Below, one piece after another: positions 28,703-38,375 of a stretch of 64,000 bases of DNA; position 1 is the stretch's first letter, and each line of letters opens with the position of its first letter. The notes under the pieces were generated by a model. That model worked only from the letters and a program-made list of their open reading frames with translations. It did not search any database and was not told where the DNA came from. This stretch comes from Bacteriovoracaceae bacterium (GTDB lineage Bacteria; Bdellovibrionota; UBA1018). Location of the stretch: the NCBI GenBank assembly GCA_947447665.1, contig CANFJX010000005.1:1-64000 (forward strand), given 5' to 3'. A program made the position numbers and the translations under genes.

Positions 28703-29530
28703 TTAACCTCTAATACTTAAAGAATTCACCCTCTCAAAAAAGCTGAGAATATCGATTGGCTTCCTAAAAATAGAAAACTTTTCCGACTGCCCAATTTTCT
28801 CCAAAATCCCGCTCACTTCGGCTGATTGAAGCGTGGGATCAAAAACCACTAAGACGTTTTTGATAGCAATATCTTGGTTGAGTTTTTTCAGATACTGAGT
28901 CCAGACGGGAATCTCAAGACCATCCAGATCGAGAATCAACACATCAGCCCTAACTGTCGCTAAGTTAGAAAAATCAAACCACTTCGCTTGTCCCAAAGCA
29001 AAATCCTGAAACATTTTTTTTAAAAATGCAGAGAAGTTTGAATCTTTTGAAAAGATGCTGACATTTCTGGTTGAGTTTTTGGAGCCGAACTTCCCGACAG
29101 AAGAACGAGTCAGCCAGGATGCCTGTCCAGATTGCTCCTGAGCGTAGATTTTAAAAAGATCTCGCATCGAAATAATGCCTGCCAAAATTTGCCTCGACTG
29201 AGTCGAATCAGTGAGTGTCACAGGAACATGCCTGAAATTATTCTTGAGCATAAAGTCAGCCGCTTGACTCAACTGAGAGACATCGAGAGTACTGACCGGA
29301 GAGGTCATCGATTCTCGAATCGGATGAGTCCAAAGTTTTTTTCTGATGATCTGCTCAAACTTTCGTAATAGGTCACGTTCAGTAAAAATCCCGATGAGAT
29401 CCACCTGACCCTCATCACTCACGACTAGAATCGAACCCACACGATGTTCATTCATCATGCGAATACATTCGTCTAACGGCGTATCAGCTCGCGCAATGAG
29501 CGCTGGAGATGGATTAATTTTAGACTGCAT
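28703..29530 (-). CDS. Tandem CBS-domain protein with degenerate receiver-like C-terminus
   Basis: Two CBS domains (about residues 5-65 and 72-135; VGSILVVSDEG, IFTERDLLR, HVPVTLTD, GIISMRDLF) probably bind an adenine nucleotide. From about 155 the fold reads like a response-regulator receiver: VLILDLDGLEIP ends the phosphorylation-site strand and FRKPIDI carries the Lys-Pro. The acidic pocket at its start is missing, so it is likely a pseudo-receiver. There is no output domain. It is convergent with the carrier gene. Confidence 0.8.
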   Translation of the reverse strand: MQSKINPSPALIARADTPLDECIRMMNEHRVGSILVVSDEGQVDLIGIFTERDLLRKFEQIIRKKLWTHPIRESMTSPVSTLDVSQLSQAADFMLKNNFRHVPVTLTDSTQSRQILAGIISMRDLFKIYAQEQSGQASWLTRSSVGKFGSKNSTRNVSIFSKDSNFSAFLKKMFQDFALGQAKWFDFSNLATVRADVLILDLDGLEIPVWTQYLKKLNQDIAIKNVLVVFDPTLQSAEVSGILEKIGQSEKFSIFRKPIDILSFFERVNSLSIRG

Positions 29531-29568
29531 AGCCTTAATCTTAATGGAATCTTAATGTATTTAATATC

Positions 29569-31137
29569 TTATTTATTTGGACCCAGCCCAGAATCATCAA
29601 AATATCGACTGATAATGGCACATTCACCCACTCCTAAAAATCGGCAAGATTGAGAGTAATAACTCCTTCGAACTTGGGAAAGGATCTGATTGCGGTAAAC
29701 TGGGTATTTAAACTGATGACCTAAGAAAAGGCGATAGGTACGACCTTCAAAGTTGACCTCGCGCTTTTCTATTGTCTCAAAGTAAGCTTGGTATTCGGCA
29801 ATTTCCTTTGCATGCCGAGTAAAAACCAAGACATTCTTTCCATTCATCGACCTAAAATCACTTAAAAGGTCGTCTTGACGACCAAATAAAACTCCCTCTC
29901 CAAAAACACGGACACGCACCGGAGCCGCCGCCTCCAAAAGCGCCGCCTCCGTATAACCGTCTGCTGCCAGGAGGTACTCACCTTGATAAGACTCCAAAAC
30001 ATGACTCAGTGCGGGGGCGGCTAAATACATCTTAAGCCCTGGGTAGAAGCCCTTTTCCCTCCAAGTCTCCGGGGACAAGGATATTAGAACTAGAACACTA
30101 GCAGCTGAAGCCCCACTCAAAAGAGCAGTCCATCGAAACGCAGACTTGAGATCAACCTCTGACCATACAGATGCAATCACCAAGTAGAAAAACGGATAAA
30201 ATGACAAGGTCCAGTGCAAACCCTGACGAAATTTAAAAGAACTCAGACCGAAAACTAAGAGTGGAATGAAAAAGCAAAGCCCCCCCAAAAACTCAAGAGG
30301 ACGATCAGAGAAATTGACCCATCTCTTTCTGGAACGAAATAAGTAATAAACTCCTACGGGCCCAATTAAAATCAATTGAAACTTAATATACTCAATGACC
30401 TGAGAAAAATTTTCAGTCTCCCCAACATTCCTACCCACAGTATTGAAGACCAAATTAACCCAGCAATGACTCGAATTCCAATAGAGATGAAGTGCCAAAG
30501 ACGGGAGAAAAGAGAGAATTCCTATCCCAAGCATTTTCCACACTTTTTTACTCCTAAAGCTCCCCAGTGCATAAGCGAAAAAACTCAGACCCAGCAAAAT
30601 GACAAAATACTTTGAAAGAAACGCTAATCCAAAAAATAATCCCCCAAAAGCAGCTAGAAGCTTTCGATCCTCTTGAATCGATCGGTAGAAAAAATAAAAA
30701 GAGAAAAAAGAGAATAAAACTAAAGGTACATCCGTGCTTAAGATTGGAAGCAAGAAATGAATCGGGGCGATTAGAAATAATGCTCCTCCTAGGTAGGCTC
30801 GGACCAGCCTCGAGGACTCGACGGAGCCCGATGACTCTCGTCCGCGCCTCAGGAGAAGATCGACCAGGAACGGGGCAAGAATGGAGCTCAAGAAAATAAC
30901 CGGAAGTCGGAGAATCACAGGCGAGGTCCCCCACTGCCGCATGATCGCTAAAATCCAACCCATCATTGGGGGCTGATCATAATACCCCAGCGCGGGGTAT
31001 TTGCCCCACATCACATAATAAGCCTCATCTCCAGTCAGCGGCACTTTCGTCGCAATGAGGAGCTTCAGACCGATCGAAAGTGCGCTGACGCACCAAAACA
31101 CTTTTTTCCAAGAATGGGCCTCTTGCTCTAAATCCAT
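29569..31137 (-). CDS. ArnT/PMT-like GT39 glycosyltransferase
   Basis: A polytopic 522-aa protein with about eleven membrane helices and a C-terminal soluble part. The first periplasmic loop has the canonical acidic motif in LTGDEAYYVMWG and then YYDQPPMMGW, typical of ArnT-like enzymes that move a sugar from undecaprenyl phosphate to lipid A or another envelope acceptor. No arnBCD genes are near. It sits 39 bp downstream of the CBS gene's start in the same direction, so they may be co-transcribed. Confidence 0.85.
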   Translation of the reverse strand: MDLEQEAHSWKKVFWCVSALSIGLKLLIATKVPLTGDEAYYVMWGKYPALGYYDQPPMMGWILAIMRQWGTSPVILRLPVIFLSSILAPFLVDLLLRRGRESSGSVESSRLVRAYLGGALFLIAPIHFLLPILSTDVPLVLFSFFSFYFFYRSIQEDRKLLAAFGGLFFGLAFLSKYFVILLGLSFFAYALGSFRSKKVWKMLGIGILSFLPSLALHLYWNSSHCWVNLVFNTVGRNVGETENFSQVIEYIKFQLILIGPVGVYYLFRSRKRWVNFSDRPLEFLGGLCFFIPLLVFGLSSFKFRQGLHWTLSFYPFFYLVIASVWSEVDLKSAFRWTALLSGASAASVLVLISLSPETWREKGFYPGLKMYLAAPALSHVLESYQGEYLLAADGYTEAALLEAAAPVRVRVFGEGVLFGRQDDLLSDFRSMNGKNVLVFTRHAKEIAEYQAYFETIEKREVNFEGRTYRLFLGHQFKYPVYRNQILSQVRRSYYSQSCRFLGVGECAIISRYFDDSGLGPNK

Positions 31138-31197
31138 GAAGCCTTAATTTTACACCGACACCGCTCCATACCCAAGAACTTTAACGATCCAAGTTAC

Positions 31198-33147
31198 TCA
31201 CGAAGGGGAGACTGAGTTGAGAAGCTCCCCGATGACCTGATAAATTTTTCTCAACTCCCACTCTTGGGTGCAGTAGGGCGGCAGAACGTAAATCACATTT
31301 CCGAGAGGCCGAATGAACACTCCCTGATCCAGGGCCTTTCTGCCAAGCTGCTTAAGGCTCCCAACGAAATAGCTTTCAGAGGTCTGAACTTCAATCACTC
31401 CGATCGTTCCTAACGATCGCACCGAGCTCACGCGAGGATGCTGGCGAAACGCACTCAATTCACGTTCTGTTTGACGGCACAGGCTCTGGATCTGATCCTG
31501 ACAACTCTCCGAGTGGAGGATCTTCCAAGAAGCAATCGCTGCAGCACAAGCTATGGGATTAGCGGTATAGGAATGACCGTGAAGAAAGGCCGTCTTCAGA
31601 TCGGAGGACAGGAAGGCATTAAAAACTTTCTCACTCGTGAGCGTCACGGCAAGAGGCAAAAAACCTCCCGTAATCCCCTTGGATAAACACAAGAGGTCGG
31701 GTCGGATGCCCGCGTGCTCAGACGCAAAACAACGACCCGTCCTGTAAAACCCCGTAAAGACTTCATCGCTGATCGTAAGCACTCCCTCACTCTGACAGAG
31801 CTCCACTGCCTCTCTCAAGAAGTGCGGGGAGTACATTTTCATCCCCGCGGCTCCCTGAACGAGGGGTTCAAAAATAAACGCAGAATAGTGATCCCGATTC
31901 CTCAGGAGAAGGTCCTTCAATGAGGTCAAATCACCGGGATTAACAAAATCAACCTGAGGGAGAAGTGATCTAAAAATTTTGTGGTATCCCTCAGGCTCTC
32001 CTACAGCCATCGCTCCGAGAGTATCCCCATGGTAGGAATTTGAAAGCGCGAGGAACCGCTCGCGAGGCTTACCACCCGAGTTGATGTGAAACTGAAAGGC
32101 CATTTTCAAAGCCGCTTCGACTGCTGTCGAACCGTTGTCTGAATAAAAAACCCGTGAAAGACCTGCTTCTCGAATAAACGGATGCTGAACCAACCCCTCA
32201 GCCAGTCGAATAGCCGGCTCATGGGTGACGCCAGCAAAAATAACATGCTCCAATTTTCGAGCTTGATCGAAAATGGCTTGTGCGATTTCGGGATGAGCAT
32301 GACCATGAAGGTTAACCCACCAAGACGAGGTCCCGTCCAGCACTTCCCTACCATCCGCTAACGTCAGGTACGCACCCCTGGCAGAAACCACGGGCAAAAT
32401 AGGCTCATTCAATCCGTGTTGCGAATATGGGTGCCAGATCACCTTTCGATCCCGCTCCATCCAATCGATACGATCTAAATCAACCTGTGTGCCCAAAATC
32501 TGCTTCAAAACTTCCAAACTAATCCGCTCCCGGGCCACTTGGGCAATCCGACTCGGTGACAGCTCTGGCAAATGAGGGATACGGGCCAGAATGGGAGTGT
32601 CCGTCACCTTCCCCAATGCAGCTTCAAGCTCGGGGTCCTCGTCTCCGACCAAGACAATCCCCGCCAGATCCACGCCCCCTTTTGCAGCAGCCTCAATACT
32701 CAGCAAAGTATGATTGATCGTACCCAAGCGGGTGGAAGCCACCAAAAGCATCCTTAATCCCAATTTACGAATCAAGTCTCGCGTCGTTTGATGCTTATTC
32801 AGGGGCACCAGCAAGCCCCCTGCTCCCTCCACCACCCAAGTCCGCGAGGCCAGCCCCTTCCAGACCTCTGAAACCCGCTCCAAGTCGATTTCCACTCCGT
32901 GGAGCTCCGCAGCTCGATAAGGCGCAGCAGGTTCTGGAAATCGGTAGGCGGGCTCCGGAAACTCATTCAGCGGCAGGCTCAGTAAATCGGCGAGAGCCGG
33001 AGTGTCCTCCTCCGTCCCCGTCTGGATCGGCTTAAAATACCCCGCCGAAAACCCTCGCTGCTGAAACGCTGAAACCAAAAGAGCACTCACGACAGTCTTG
33101 CCCACTCCCGTGTCAGTCCCAGAAATAAAAATCCCATTCTTCATCAC
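31198..33147 (-). CDS. bioDA: Bifunctional dethiobiotin synthetase / DAPA aminotransferase (BioD-BioA fusion)
   Basis: Residues 1 to about 215 are BioD: P-loop GTDTGVGKT (9-17), YFKPIQTG and VVEGAGGLLVPL. Residues about 225-649 are BioA, a PLP fold-type I aminotransferase with VIWHPYSQ, GTSSWWVNLHGHAHP and the PLP lysine near residue 490 in LSKGITGGFLP. The single chain would turn 8-amino-7-oxononanoate into DAPA and then dethiobiotin. The order BioD then BioA is that of the plant and fungal bifunctional enzyme. It begins directly after the bioF stop. All catalytic landmarks are present in both halves. Confidence 0.95.
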   Translation of the reverse strand: MMKNGIFISGTDTGVGKTVVSALLVSAFQQRGFSAGYFKPIQTGTEEDTPALADLLSLPLNEFPEPAYRFPEPAAPYRAAELHGVEIDLERVSEVWKGLASRTWVVEGAGGLLVPLNKHQTTRDLIRKLGLRMLLVASTRLGTINHTLLSIEAAAKGGVDLAGIVLVGDEDPELEAALGKVTDTPILARIPHLPELSPSRIAQVARERISLEVLKQILGTQVDLDRIDWMERDRKVIWHPYSQHGLNEPILPVVSARGAYLTLADGREVLDGTSSWWVNLHGHAHPEIAQAIFDQARKLEHVIFAGVTHEPAIRLAEGLVQHPFIREAGLSRVFYSDNGSTAVEAALKMAFQFHINSGGKPRERFLALSNSYHGDTLGAMAVGEPEGYHKIFRSLLPQVDFVNPGDLTSLKDLLLRNRDHYSAFIFEPLVQGAAGMKMYSPHFLREAVELCQSEGVLTISDEVFTGFYRTGRCFASEHAGIRPDLLCLSKGITGGFLPLAVTLTSEKVFNAFLSSDLKTAFLHGHSYTANPIACAAAIASWKILHSESCQDQIQSLCRQTERELSAFRQHPRVSSVRSLGTIGVIEVQTSESYFVGSLKQLGRKALDQGVFIRPLGNVIYVLPPYCTQEWELRKIYQVIGELLNSVSPS

Positions 33148-34341
33148 TTAATTCTTCCTTCCAAACTCTTGTAAGCGCTCGCTCAACCTCAGTAGTATTT
33201 CAAGAGAATGATCCCAGTGAACACAAAGCCTCAACCGAGCGGTTCCTTCAGGCACTGTGGGAGGCCGAATCGCACGCACGTCAAAGCCTACTTCCTGGAG
33301 CTTTTCCGCTACACGCAGAGCCACCTGATTCTCCCCCAAGAGAACCGGAACAATTGGGCCGGGCTCAAAAGATTGAAGTCCGAAGCTACTAAGCGACTCC
33401 CTCAAGCGATCAGCGCCCTTGAACAGCGATGCTGCCCGCGCCGGCCCCACGTGTTTCCAATAACTCACCGACTCATCCAGAGCGACTGCCAGCGCAGGTA
33501 GCGGAGCCGTCGAGAAAATGAAGGGCCGAGAAAAATTCACTAGGTAGTCCTTGAGTTTTGCGCTGCCAGAAACCCAAGCCCCGCCAGTACCCAAAGCCTT
33601 ACCCCCCGTATGGATGGTTGCAAAAACTCGGGAACTCAAACCCAGAGACTGAACTAATCCCCCCCCACGCTGACCATCTCCCCAAAGTCCGGTCGCATGA
33701 GCTTCGTCCACCACCAAAAGGGCCGAAAACTCGCCCGCAAGATCTGCTAGAGCGAGAAGTGGAGCGGTATCCCCGTCCATTCCAAATAGACTTTCTGTGA
33801 CAATGACCTTAAGTCCTGAGTGTGAAGAACTCTCCTGTAGTTCGCGTCGGAGTGCACCCACATCCCGGTGGCGATAGACCACTCGCCGCGCTCGACTCAG
33901 CCGCATCCCATCGATCAGCGAAGCGTGATTGAGCTGATCGGAAAACACCCAATCCTCGGCGCTCAGAATCCCCGACAAAAGGGCCAAATTGGCTTGGTAC
34001 CCGGATGGAAACAGAAGCGCAGCCTCTCCTCCTGAGAACCGGGCCAAATTCTCCTCGACCTCATTAAAGAGCGGGATCTGCCCCCGAAGTAATCGTGAGC
34101 CCGACGCGCCGGACTCGACATCCTGCATTCTGAGAAGAATTCGTTTCCTTAAGGCTGTGTCTTGACTTAGGCCAAGGTAATCATTCGAAGAAAAATCAAT
34201 TCCGACCCGAGGAGCGAGGGATCGGCGCTGAAAAGACTCGCTCAGTCGATCGAGTCGCTGATCGAGGGATTCAGGAAAAAATCTCGTCCCGGTGTTCCTG
34301 CTTTTGGGCGCGGAATCCAAATCTTGAGCGCCCCTAAACAC
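33148..34341 (-). CDS. bioF: 8-amino-7-oxononanoate synthase
   Basis: BioF condenses pimeloyl thioester with alanine. It is a PLP alpha-oxoamine synthase with [34 protein letters not shown] and the PLP lysine in [16 protein letters not shown]. The length of 397 aa is usual. GTG 34341 overlaps the bioB end by 8 bp, which suggests coupling. A run of eight C (33659-33666) lies in the coding region. Confidence 0.95.
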   Translation of the reverse strand: MFRGAQDLDSAPKSRNTGTRFFPESLDQRLDRLSESFQRRSLAPRVGIDFSSNDYLGLSQDTALRKRILLRMQDVESGASGSRLLRGQIPLFNEVEENLARFSGGEAALLFPSGYQANLALLSGILSAEDWVFSDQLNHASLIDGMRLSRARRVVYRHRDVGALRRELQESSSHSGLKVIVTESLFGMDGDTAPLLALADLAGEFSALLVVDEAHATGLWGDGQRGGGLVQSLGLSSRVFATIHTGGKALGTGGAWVSGSAKLKDYLVNFSRPFIFSTAPLPALAVALDESVSYWKHVGPARAASLFKGADRLRESLSSFGLQSFEPGPIVPVLLGENQVALRVAEKLQEVGFDVRAIRPPTVPEGTARLRLCVHWDHSLEILLRLSERLQEFGRKN

Positions 34342-35320
34342 TACCTAAAGCACTGACATCAGAACTACCGTGAGCGCTGACTTGGGTCAGACCCGGTCCA
34401 GCCTTAAGACTTTCCAGGAGAGCCTCATCAGCATCCCGAGCGGGATTGGGCCGAGTGAGGAGTTTTTCTCCCAAAAAGATTGAGTTCGCGCCGGCAAAGA
34501 AGGCCAAAACTTGAGCCTCCTTGCTTAATGAAATTCGTCCAGCAGACAGACGCACCCTCGACTGAGGCATCAGGAGGCGAGCGACTGCAACCGTTCTAAC
34601 GAGCTCAAGCGGATCAACCGACTCAGACTCCGCCAGTGGCGTTCCCTCGACGGGAATAAGCAAGTTAATCGGGACCGACTCAGGCTGAGGGTCCAGGCTC
34701 GCTAACTCGGCCAAGAGCGCGCAACGATCTCGAGGCGTTTCGCCCATCCCAATAATCCCTCCACTGCAAACGGTAATACCGGCCTTGCGGACCGACTTGA
34801 GAGTGTCTAACCGATCATCGTAGGTTCGCGTTTGGATGATTTTCGAATAATACTCACGGCTGGTATCCAAATTGTGATTATAGGCATCCAACCCGGCCTC
34901 TTTCAGACGCTGGGCTTGGGAGAGAGTCAGCATCCCGAGCGTTACGCAAGCCTCCATCTCGGATTCCTTAACCATTTTAACCATTTCGATTACTTGATCA
35001 AACTCTGGGCCGTCTTTTACACTGCGCCAAGCCGCCCCCATGCAGAACCGTTGTGCCCCGCTGGACTTGGCGTTATTCACTGCCTTTTGCACTTCACCCA
35101 AATCCAAGAGACCATGCCGATCCACACCGGTCTCGTAATGAGCTGATTGTGGGCAGTAAGAGCAGTTCTCAGGACAACCCCCGGTCTTGATTGAAAGCAG
35201 GGTACACTTTTGAATTTCATGGGGATCGTGGTGAGTCCGATGCACTTGGTGGGCTTCAAAGATTAAATCCATCAAAGGTTTCTGATAAAGAGCTTCGGCT
35301 CGACTGAGGAATTCATTCAT
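34334..35320 (-). CDS. bioB: Biotin synthase
   Basis: BioB is a radical SAM enzyme inserting sulfur into dethiobiotin. The cluster motif C-x3-C-x2-C is at Cys 49, 53 and 56 ([11 protein letters not shown]). Further BioB landmarks are [29 protein letters not shown] and the C-terminal [11 protein letters not shown]. At 328 aa it is typical. It leads the operon bioB-bioF-bioDA; bioC and bioH are not in the window. I see no clear BirA or BioR operator in the 130-bp divergent region. Confidence 0.96.
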   Translation of the reverse strand: MNEFLSRAEALYQKPLMDLIFEAHQVHRTHHDPHEIQKCTLLSIKTGGCPENCSYCPQSAHYETGVDRHGLLDLGEVQKAVNNAKSSGAQRFCMGAAWRSVKDGPEFDQVIEMVKMVKESEMEACVTLGMLTLSQAQRLKEAGLDAYNHNLDTSREYYSKIIQTRTYDDRLDTLKSVRKAGITVCSGGIIGMGETPRDRCALLAELASLDPQPESVPINLLIPVEGTPLAESESVDPLELVRTVAVARLLMPQSRVRLSAGRISLSKEAQVLAFFAGANSIFLGEKLLTRPNPARDADEALLESLKAGPGLTQVSAHGSSDVSALGSV

Positions 35321-35452
35321 AGAAACAATCCTTTTTTAACCAGAGATTTTCGATGGAGGAAGTATCCCCAGAATGAGCTAGAATGCAACTCTTATCCTCG
35401 ATTGAGTTTTCCATTGGCCAGCAGCGCTTTCTAGGCTAAGACCAGGTCCATC

Positions 35453-35857
35453 ATGGCAGGAATCAATCCGTACATTCAAGCGCCTCGCTCGGTCGAGAAA
35501 TCTACACAGAAGTTTCGAATCACTTACCTTCCCGAGGGTAAGACGATTACGGTTGACCCTGCAGCTCCTATTTCGAGCGCTACCGGGCTTCCCGGAAGCA
35601 TCCTGGACATTGCCCTCGCCTCAGGAGTCGATATCGACCATGCCTGCGGTGGTGTCTGCGCTTGCTCCACTTGCCATATTATTGTGGAAAAAGGTTTTGC
35701 ATCGTGCAATCCCAGCACCGAAGAAGAAGAAGACCAGCTCGAGAAGGCTCCCGGCCTCTCATCCAACTCCCGCCTCGCCTGCCAGTGCGTCCCGAATGGC
35801 TCCGAGGACCTCATCATACGAGTACCCTCCTGGAACAGGAACCTAGTCCGGGAGTAA
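35453..35857 (+). CDS. fdx: Adrenodoxin-type 2Fe-2S ferredoxin
   Basis: Cluster ligands fit C-x5-C-x2-C-x35-C: Cys 65, 71, 74 and 110 (ACGGVCACSTCH and RLACQC), the pattern of Isc-type Fdx rather than plant ferredoxin. It is 134 aa with a 20-residue N-terminal extension. Isc ferredoxins feed electrons to Fe-S assembly. Its place divergent from bioB suggests it may also serve biotin synthase; that is inference. No isc genes are near. Confidence 0.92.
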   Translation: MAGINPYIQAPRSVEKSTQKFRITYLPEGKTITVDPAAPISSATGLPGSILDIALASGVDIDHACGGVCACSTCHIIVEKGFASCNPSTEEEEDQLEKAPGLSSNSRLACQCVPNGSEDLIIRVPSWNRNLVRE

Positions 35858-35977
35858 GCTTGGCAACAGTATGAATCAAACTCCTCCAGGATCGTCACCG
35901 ATTTATTTTAAATATCAATATTAATTTCTTCCTATTTCTTTTGGAATGAACTAGGTCCTAAGCAGTGTAACGCAGAC

Positions 35978-36000
35978 TAAAAAATGGGCCCGAGGCCCAA
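35978..36000 (-). terminator. Minus-oriented hairpin with T-run
   Basis: A 6-bp stem (35985-35990 with 35994-35999, loop cga) is followed on the minus strand by six T. No minus-strand gene ends here, so it would stop antisense transcription, or it may be part of the leader of the next plus-strand gene. Confidence 0.3.
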
Positions 36001-36021
36001 GCGCGTAAAGGGGGATCTTCA

Positions 36022-37191
36022 GTGACAAAAAACACAGCTGTAATCGGCATATTTTTGATTTTTTTAGGTTTAACTCCGTCTGCAAGCGCTGGAGCCAGCC
36101 TAGGTAAATCAGTTACTTTCTGGGCTGCTATTTTATCAAAAATCGCAACTCCTGTTGAATCCATTCGCTCTCTACCACCCACACTAAGAAAGACGCAACC
36201 CCTGACGCTAAAGAACTCTGACACTCAAGAAACGATGGGCAGGGATTTATCTGGCTCCTTGAGTGAGGTCCCGCCAGTTCCAGGCGCACCTGATCAACTC
36301 CTGTTCCAGGGAGGGGCCGTTTTAGGTAGTCCAAATCCACCCAACGTATATGGGATTTTTGTTGGATCAGGGTGGTCGCCTGCGCAAGAGTCGCTGATAA
36401 AGACTTTCTTTGCTGATTTTTCAAACTCTCCTCGTTACAGCATTTTATCCTCGTACCATTCGACAGCCACTCCGATCTCAAACGCAGTAGTCTATGGTGG
36501 CTCAGCATCGATCGGCGACTCGATGGGGACCAACATTACACTGAGTCAAATGAGCCAAATCGTGGCCAATACAATTTCATCGGGGCTTCTGCCGAGGGAT
36601 CCGCAGGCTGTTTATTTTTTACTAGGTGACCGAAAGGTGACCTCTCCTGGATTTTGTACCGAGTACTGCGGTTTCCATGCCTCTATGGGCATGGCGCGCG
36701 ATCCGAATTCTTATAAATTCGCCTTTATTGGAAATGCGGCGTCTCAGTGCCCGAGCGCTTGTATCACGCAGCCTGCAATTTCGCCTAATGGCGACCCGGG
36801 CGTCGATGCGATGATCAATGTCGTCTCCCACGAATTAGCGGAATCAGTCAGTGATCCGACTTTGAATGGGTATGTAACTCCCTTCAGTGGAACTTATTGG
36901 GAAACGGGAGATTTTTGTAATTTCATTTTCGGTACTACTTATCAGACACCCAGTGGAGCGCAGGCCAACCTGCATGTGAACGGCCGAGATTATCTGGTAC
37001 AATTACTGTGGGACCGGGACAGAAAGGCCTGCGCAGAGTCTCTCACCTCACCTTCATTGAGTGCAAGCGCGAGCGTGACTCCCACATCCGTTACAACCAA
37101 CACTCCGATACCGGTTTCTGGTGTGTCTGGGATTTCTCTCAGTGCGATGCCAATTCTGGTGGTCACGGCGGTAGGATACTGGGCGTTTTAA
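36022..37191 (+). CDS. EXORDIUM/PHI-1-like secreted protein
   Basis: GTG 36022 has GGGGG 8 nt upstream. A signal peptide ends near residue 23 (PSASA). From about residue 95 the protein follows the phosphate-induced-protein-1/EXORDIUM family: VYGIFVGSGWSPAQ, VVYGGSAS (157-163), LLPRDPQAVYFLL, FCTEYCGFH (211-219), AFIGNAASQCPSAC, ISPNGDPGVDAM and a strand ending HELAESVSDP (270-279). The HE-x2-E region may bind metal. A Ser/Thr linker (341-370) and a hydrophobic tail (371-389) end the protein, suggesting membrane retention. In plants EXO proteins are apoplastic and growth-linked; the bacterial function is unknown. Confidence 0.82.
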   Translation: MTKNTAVIGIFLIFLGLTPSASAGASLGKSVTFWAAILSKIATPVESIRSLPPTLRKTQPLTLKNSDTQETMGRDLSGSLSEVPPVPGAPDQLLFQGGAVLGSPNPPNVYGIFVGSGWSPAQESLIKTFFADFSNSPRYSILSSYHSTATPISNAVVYGGSASIGDSMGTNITLSQMSQIVANTISSGLLPRDPQAVYFLLGDRKVTSPGFCTEYCGFHASMGMARDPNSYKFAFIGNAASQCPSACITQPAISPNGDPGVDAMINVVSHELAESVSDPTLNGYVTPFSGTYWETGDFCNFIFGTTYQTPSGAQANLHVNGRDYLVQLLWDRDRKACAESLTSPSLSASASVTPTSVTTNTPIPVSGVSGISLSAMPILVVTAVGYWAF

Positions 37192-37233
37192 CGATGGAGA
37201 GCCCATCCCAGTCTACTTTCTCTCAAAACACCC

Positions 37234-37263
37234 TTGCATGTGGCCCAAAAAAGTCGCTACAAT
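37234..37263 (+). promoter_or_regulatory. Possible promoter of the HDOD-like cluster
   Basis: TTGCAT (37234-37239) and TACAAT (37258-37263) are 18 bp apart, ahead of two ribosome-site-like motifs (AAGGAG at 37266, GAGGAGG at 37295). Pattern match only. Confidence 0.3.
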
Positions 37264-37306
37264 AAAAGGAGTTTGTTCATATCCCTGAATAGACGAGGAG
37301 GACCTT

Positions 37307-38374
37307 ATTGAAAGTCTCAAAGATCAAGCCCCGAGTGCAGGTCTAAGTCAGCCTACATCGCCTTTTTCTCAGGGAGGTTATCGATTTGTAGATAGCTTTG
37401 CCAAGCCCACATTCGCTGCTCAGATCGAATCCCTCATTAGCGAAACAGACGGGTCTGAGCTTCTATTAAAAATAATCCTCGAAGAGCTGATGGGGCGACT
37501 TCAGAGTACTGAGTCAATCCTAAAAAAGGCGAATACCGGACGAGAGCCCGATGCACTTCTAGACCTGGAGTCTTCGGTGCGGTTTTTAGGGATTCAGAAT
37601 GTCCGAGTACAGCTCATTGCAGAGAAATTAGCTGAAGTCTTCGAGTCTCCCCTTTTAGAAAGAAATCCACAGACTCAGGATCTCGCCACTCCACCTCCGC
37701 TTTTGCTTAAATACGCAGTGAAGGCAATCCAACACTTCGGTGAGGACACCCCTTACAAAGACTTATCTTTCACGAGTGGACTGATTTTTGATATTCTTTC
37801 CCTAATCAACTCTCAAAACAATGACGCAGCGGTCAAAAAGAAACTAGAAGCTTTCATTGAGGAATCTTTTACTCAAGGGCTTGCCATCGCGACCGCGGCA
37901 CTCACTCTAGGAAAAAGCCGAAAAAAACTAGTTTTAGGACATCATGTAGTTTCGGTGGTCATGATTAACCAAGCCTCCTACGTCGGAATGACCCTCATGA
38001 TCAACGACTACTTCGACCACCTTCTCAAACTACGGCAAGGTGGGACCTCACTATCGGTTCAAAATATAGCAGCTGATCACCAGTTCCTCGGGTCACACTT
38101 ATACTTCAGCTCGATTATTGCGTGGCCGTTTCCAATCTTTACTGGATTAGAACTCGCACTCATCAACTCGGACACCCCCCATCTGCTGAGCGAGCCAGAT
38201 GAAATGAATTATTACGACGTCGCTGCCTTGTCTTTTCTGGCAAGCTATCTAGTTCAAAATCAAGCCCAATTCAAAGCAGGAACCTTGCTCCAAGCTAAGA
38301 AACTCAGGCCAGAGCTAAAAAAGTTTGATCTCGACTTTGACGTAGGGAATATTTTTAAGAAGCAAGGAGGTTAA
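37307..38374 (+). CDS. HDOD-like protein, probable ATT start
   Basis: The first ATG is 37490, but the same frame stays open back to 37289 and reads as protein-like sequence (for example KPTFAAQIESLISETDG). There is no ATG, GTG or TTG in that stretch. GAGGAGG lies 5 nt before ATT 37307, so ATT is the best start (355 aa). The reconstructed N-terminus completes an HDOD-like pattern: LLLKIILEEL, ESILKKANTGRE, LDLESSVRFLGIQNVRVQL, and later HQFLGSHLYFSSIIAWPFP, where HDOD proteins have the H-x-x-x-G-x-x-L and W-x-x-P segments. HDOD proteins act in signalling and are catalytically silent HD relatives. It heads a three-gene cluster. Confidence 0.65.
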   Translation: MESLKDQAPSAGLSQPTSPFSQGGYRFVDSFAKPTFAAQIESLISETDGSELLLKIILEELMGRLQSTESILKKANTGREPDALLDLESSVRFLGIQNVRVQLIAEKLAEVFESPLLERNPQTQDLATPPPLLLKYAVKAIQHFGEDTPYKDLSFTSGLIFDILSLINSQNNDAAVKKKLEAFIEESFTQGLAIATAALTLGKSRKKLVLGHHVVSVVMINQASYVGMTLMINDYFDHLLKLRQGGTSLSVQNIAADHQFLGSHLYFSSIIAWPFPIFTGLELALINSDTPHLLSEPDEMNYYDVAALSFLASYLVQNQAQFKAGTLLQAKKLRPELKKFDLDFDVGNIFKKQGG

Positions 38375-38375
38375 C

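Noticed and set aside
35321..35452. BirA- or BioR-type operator in front of bioB
   Set aside because: No palindrome matching either consensus could be found by eye.
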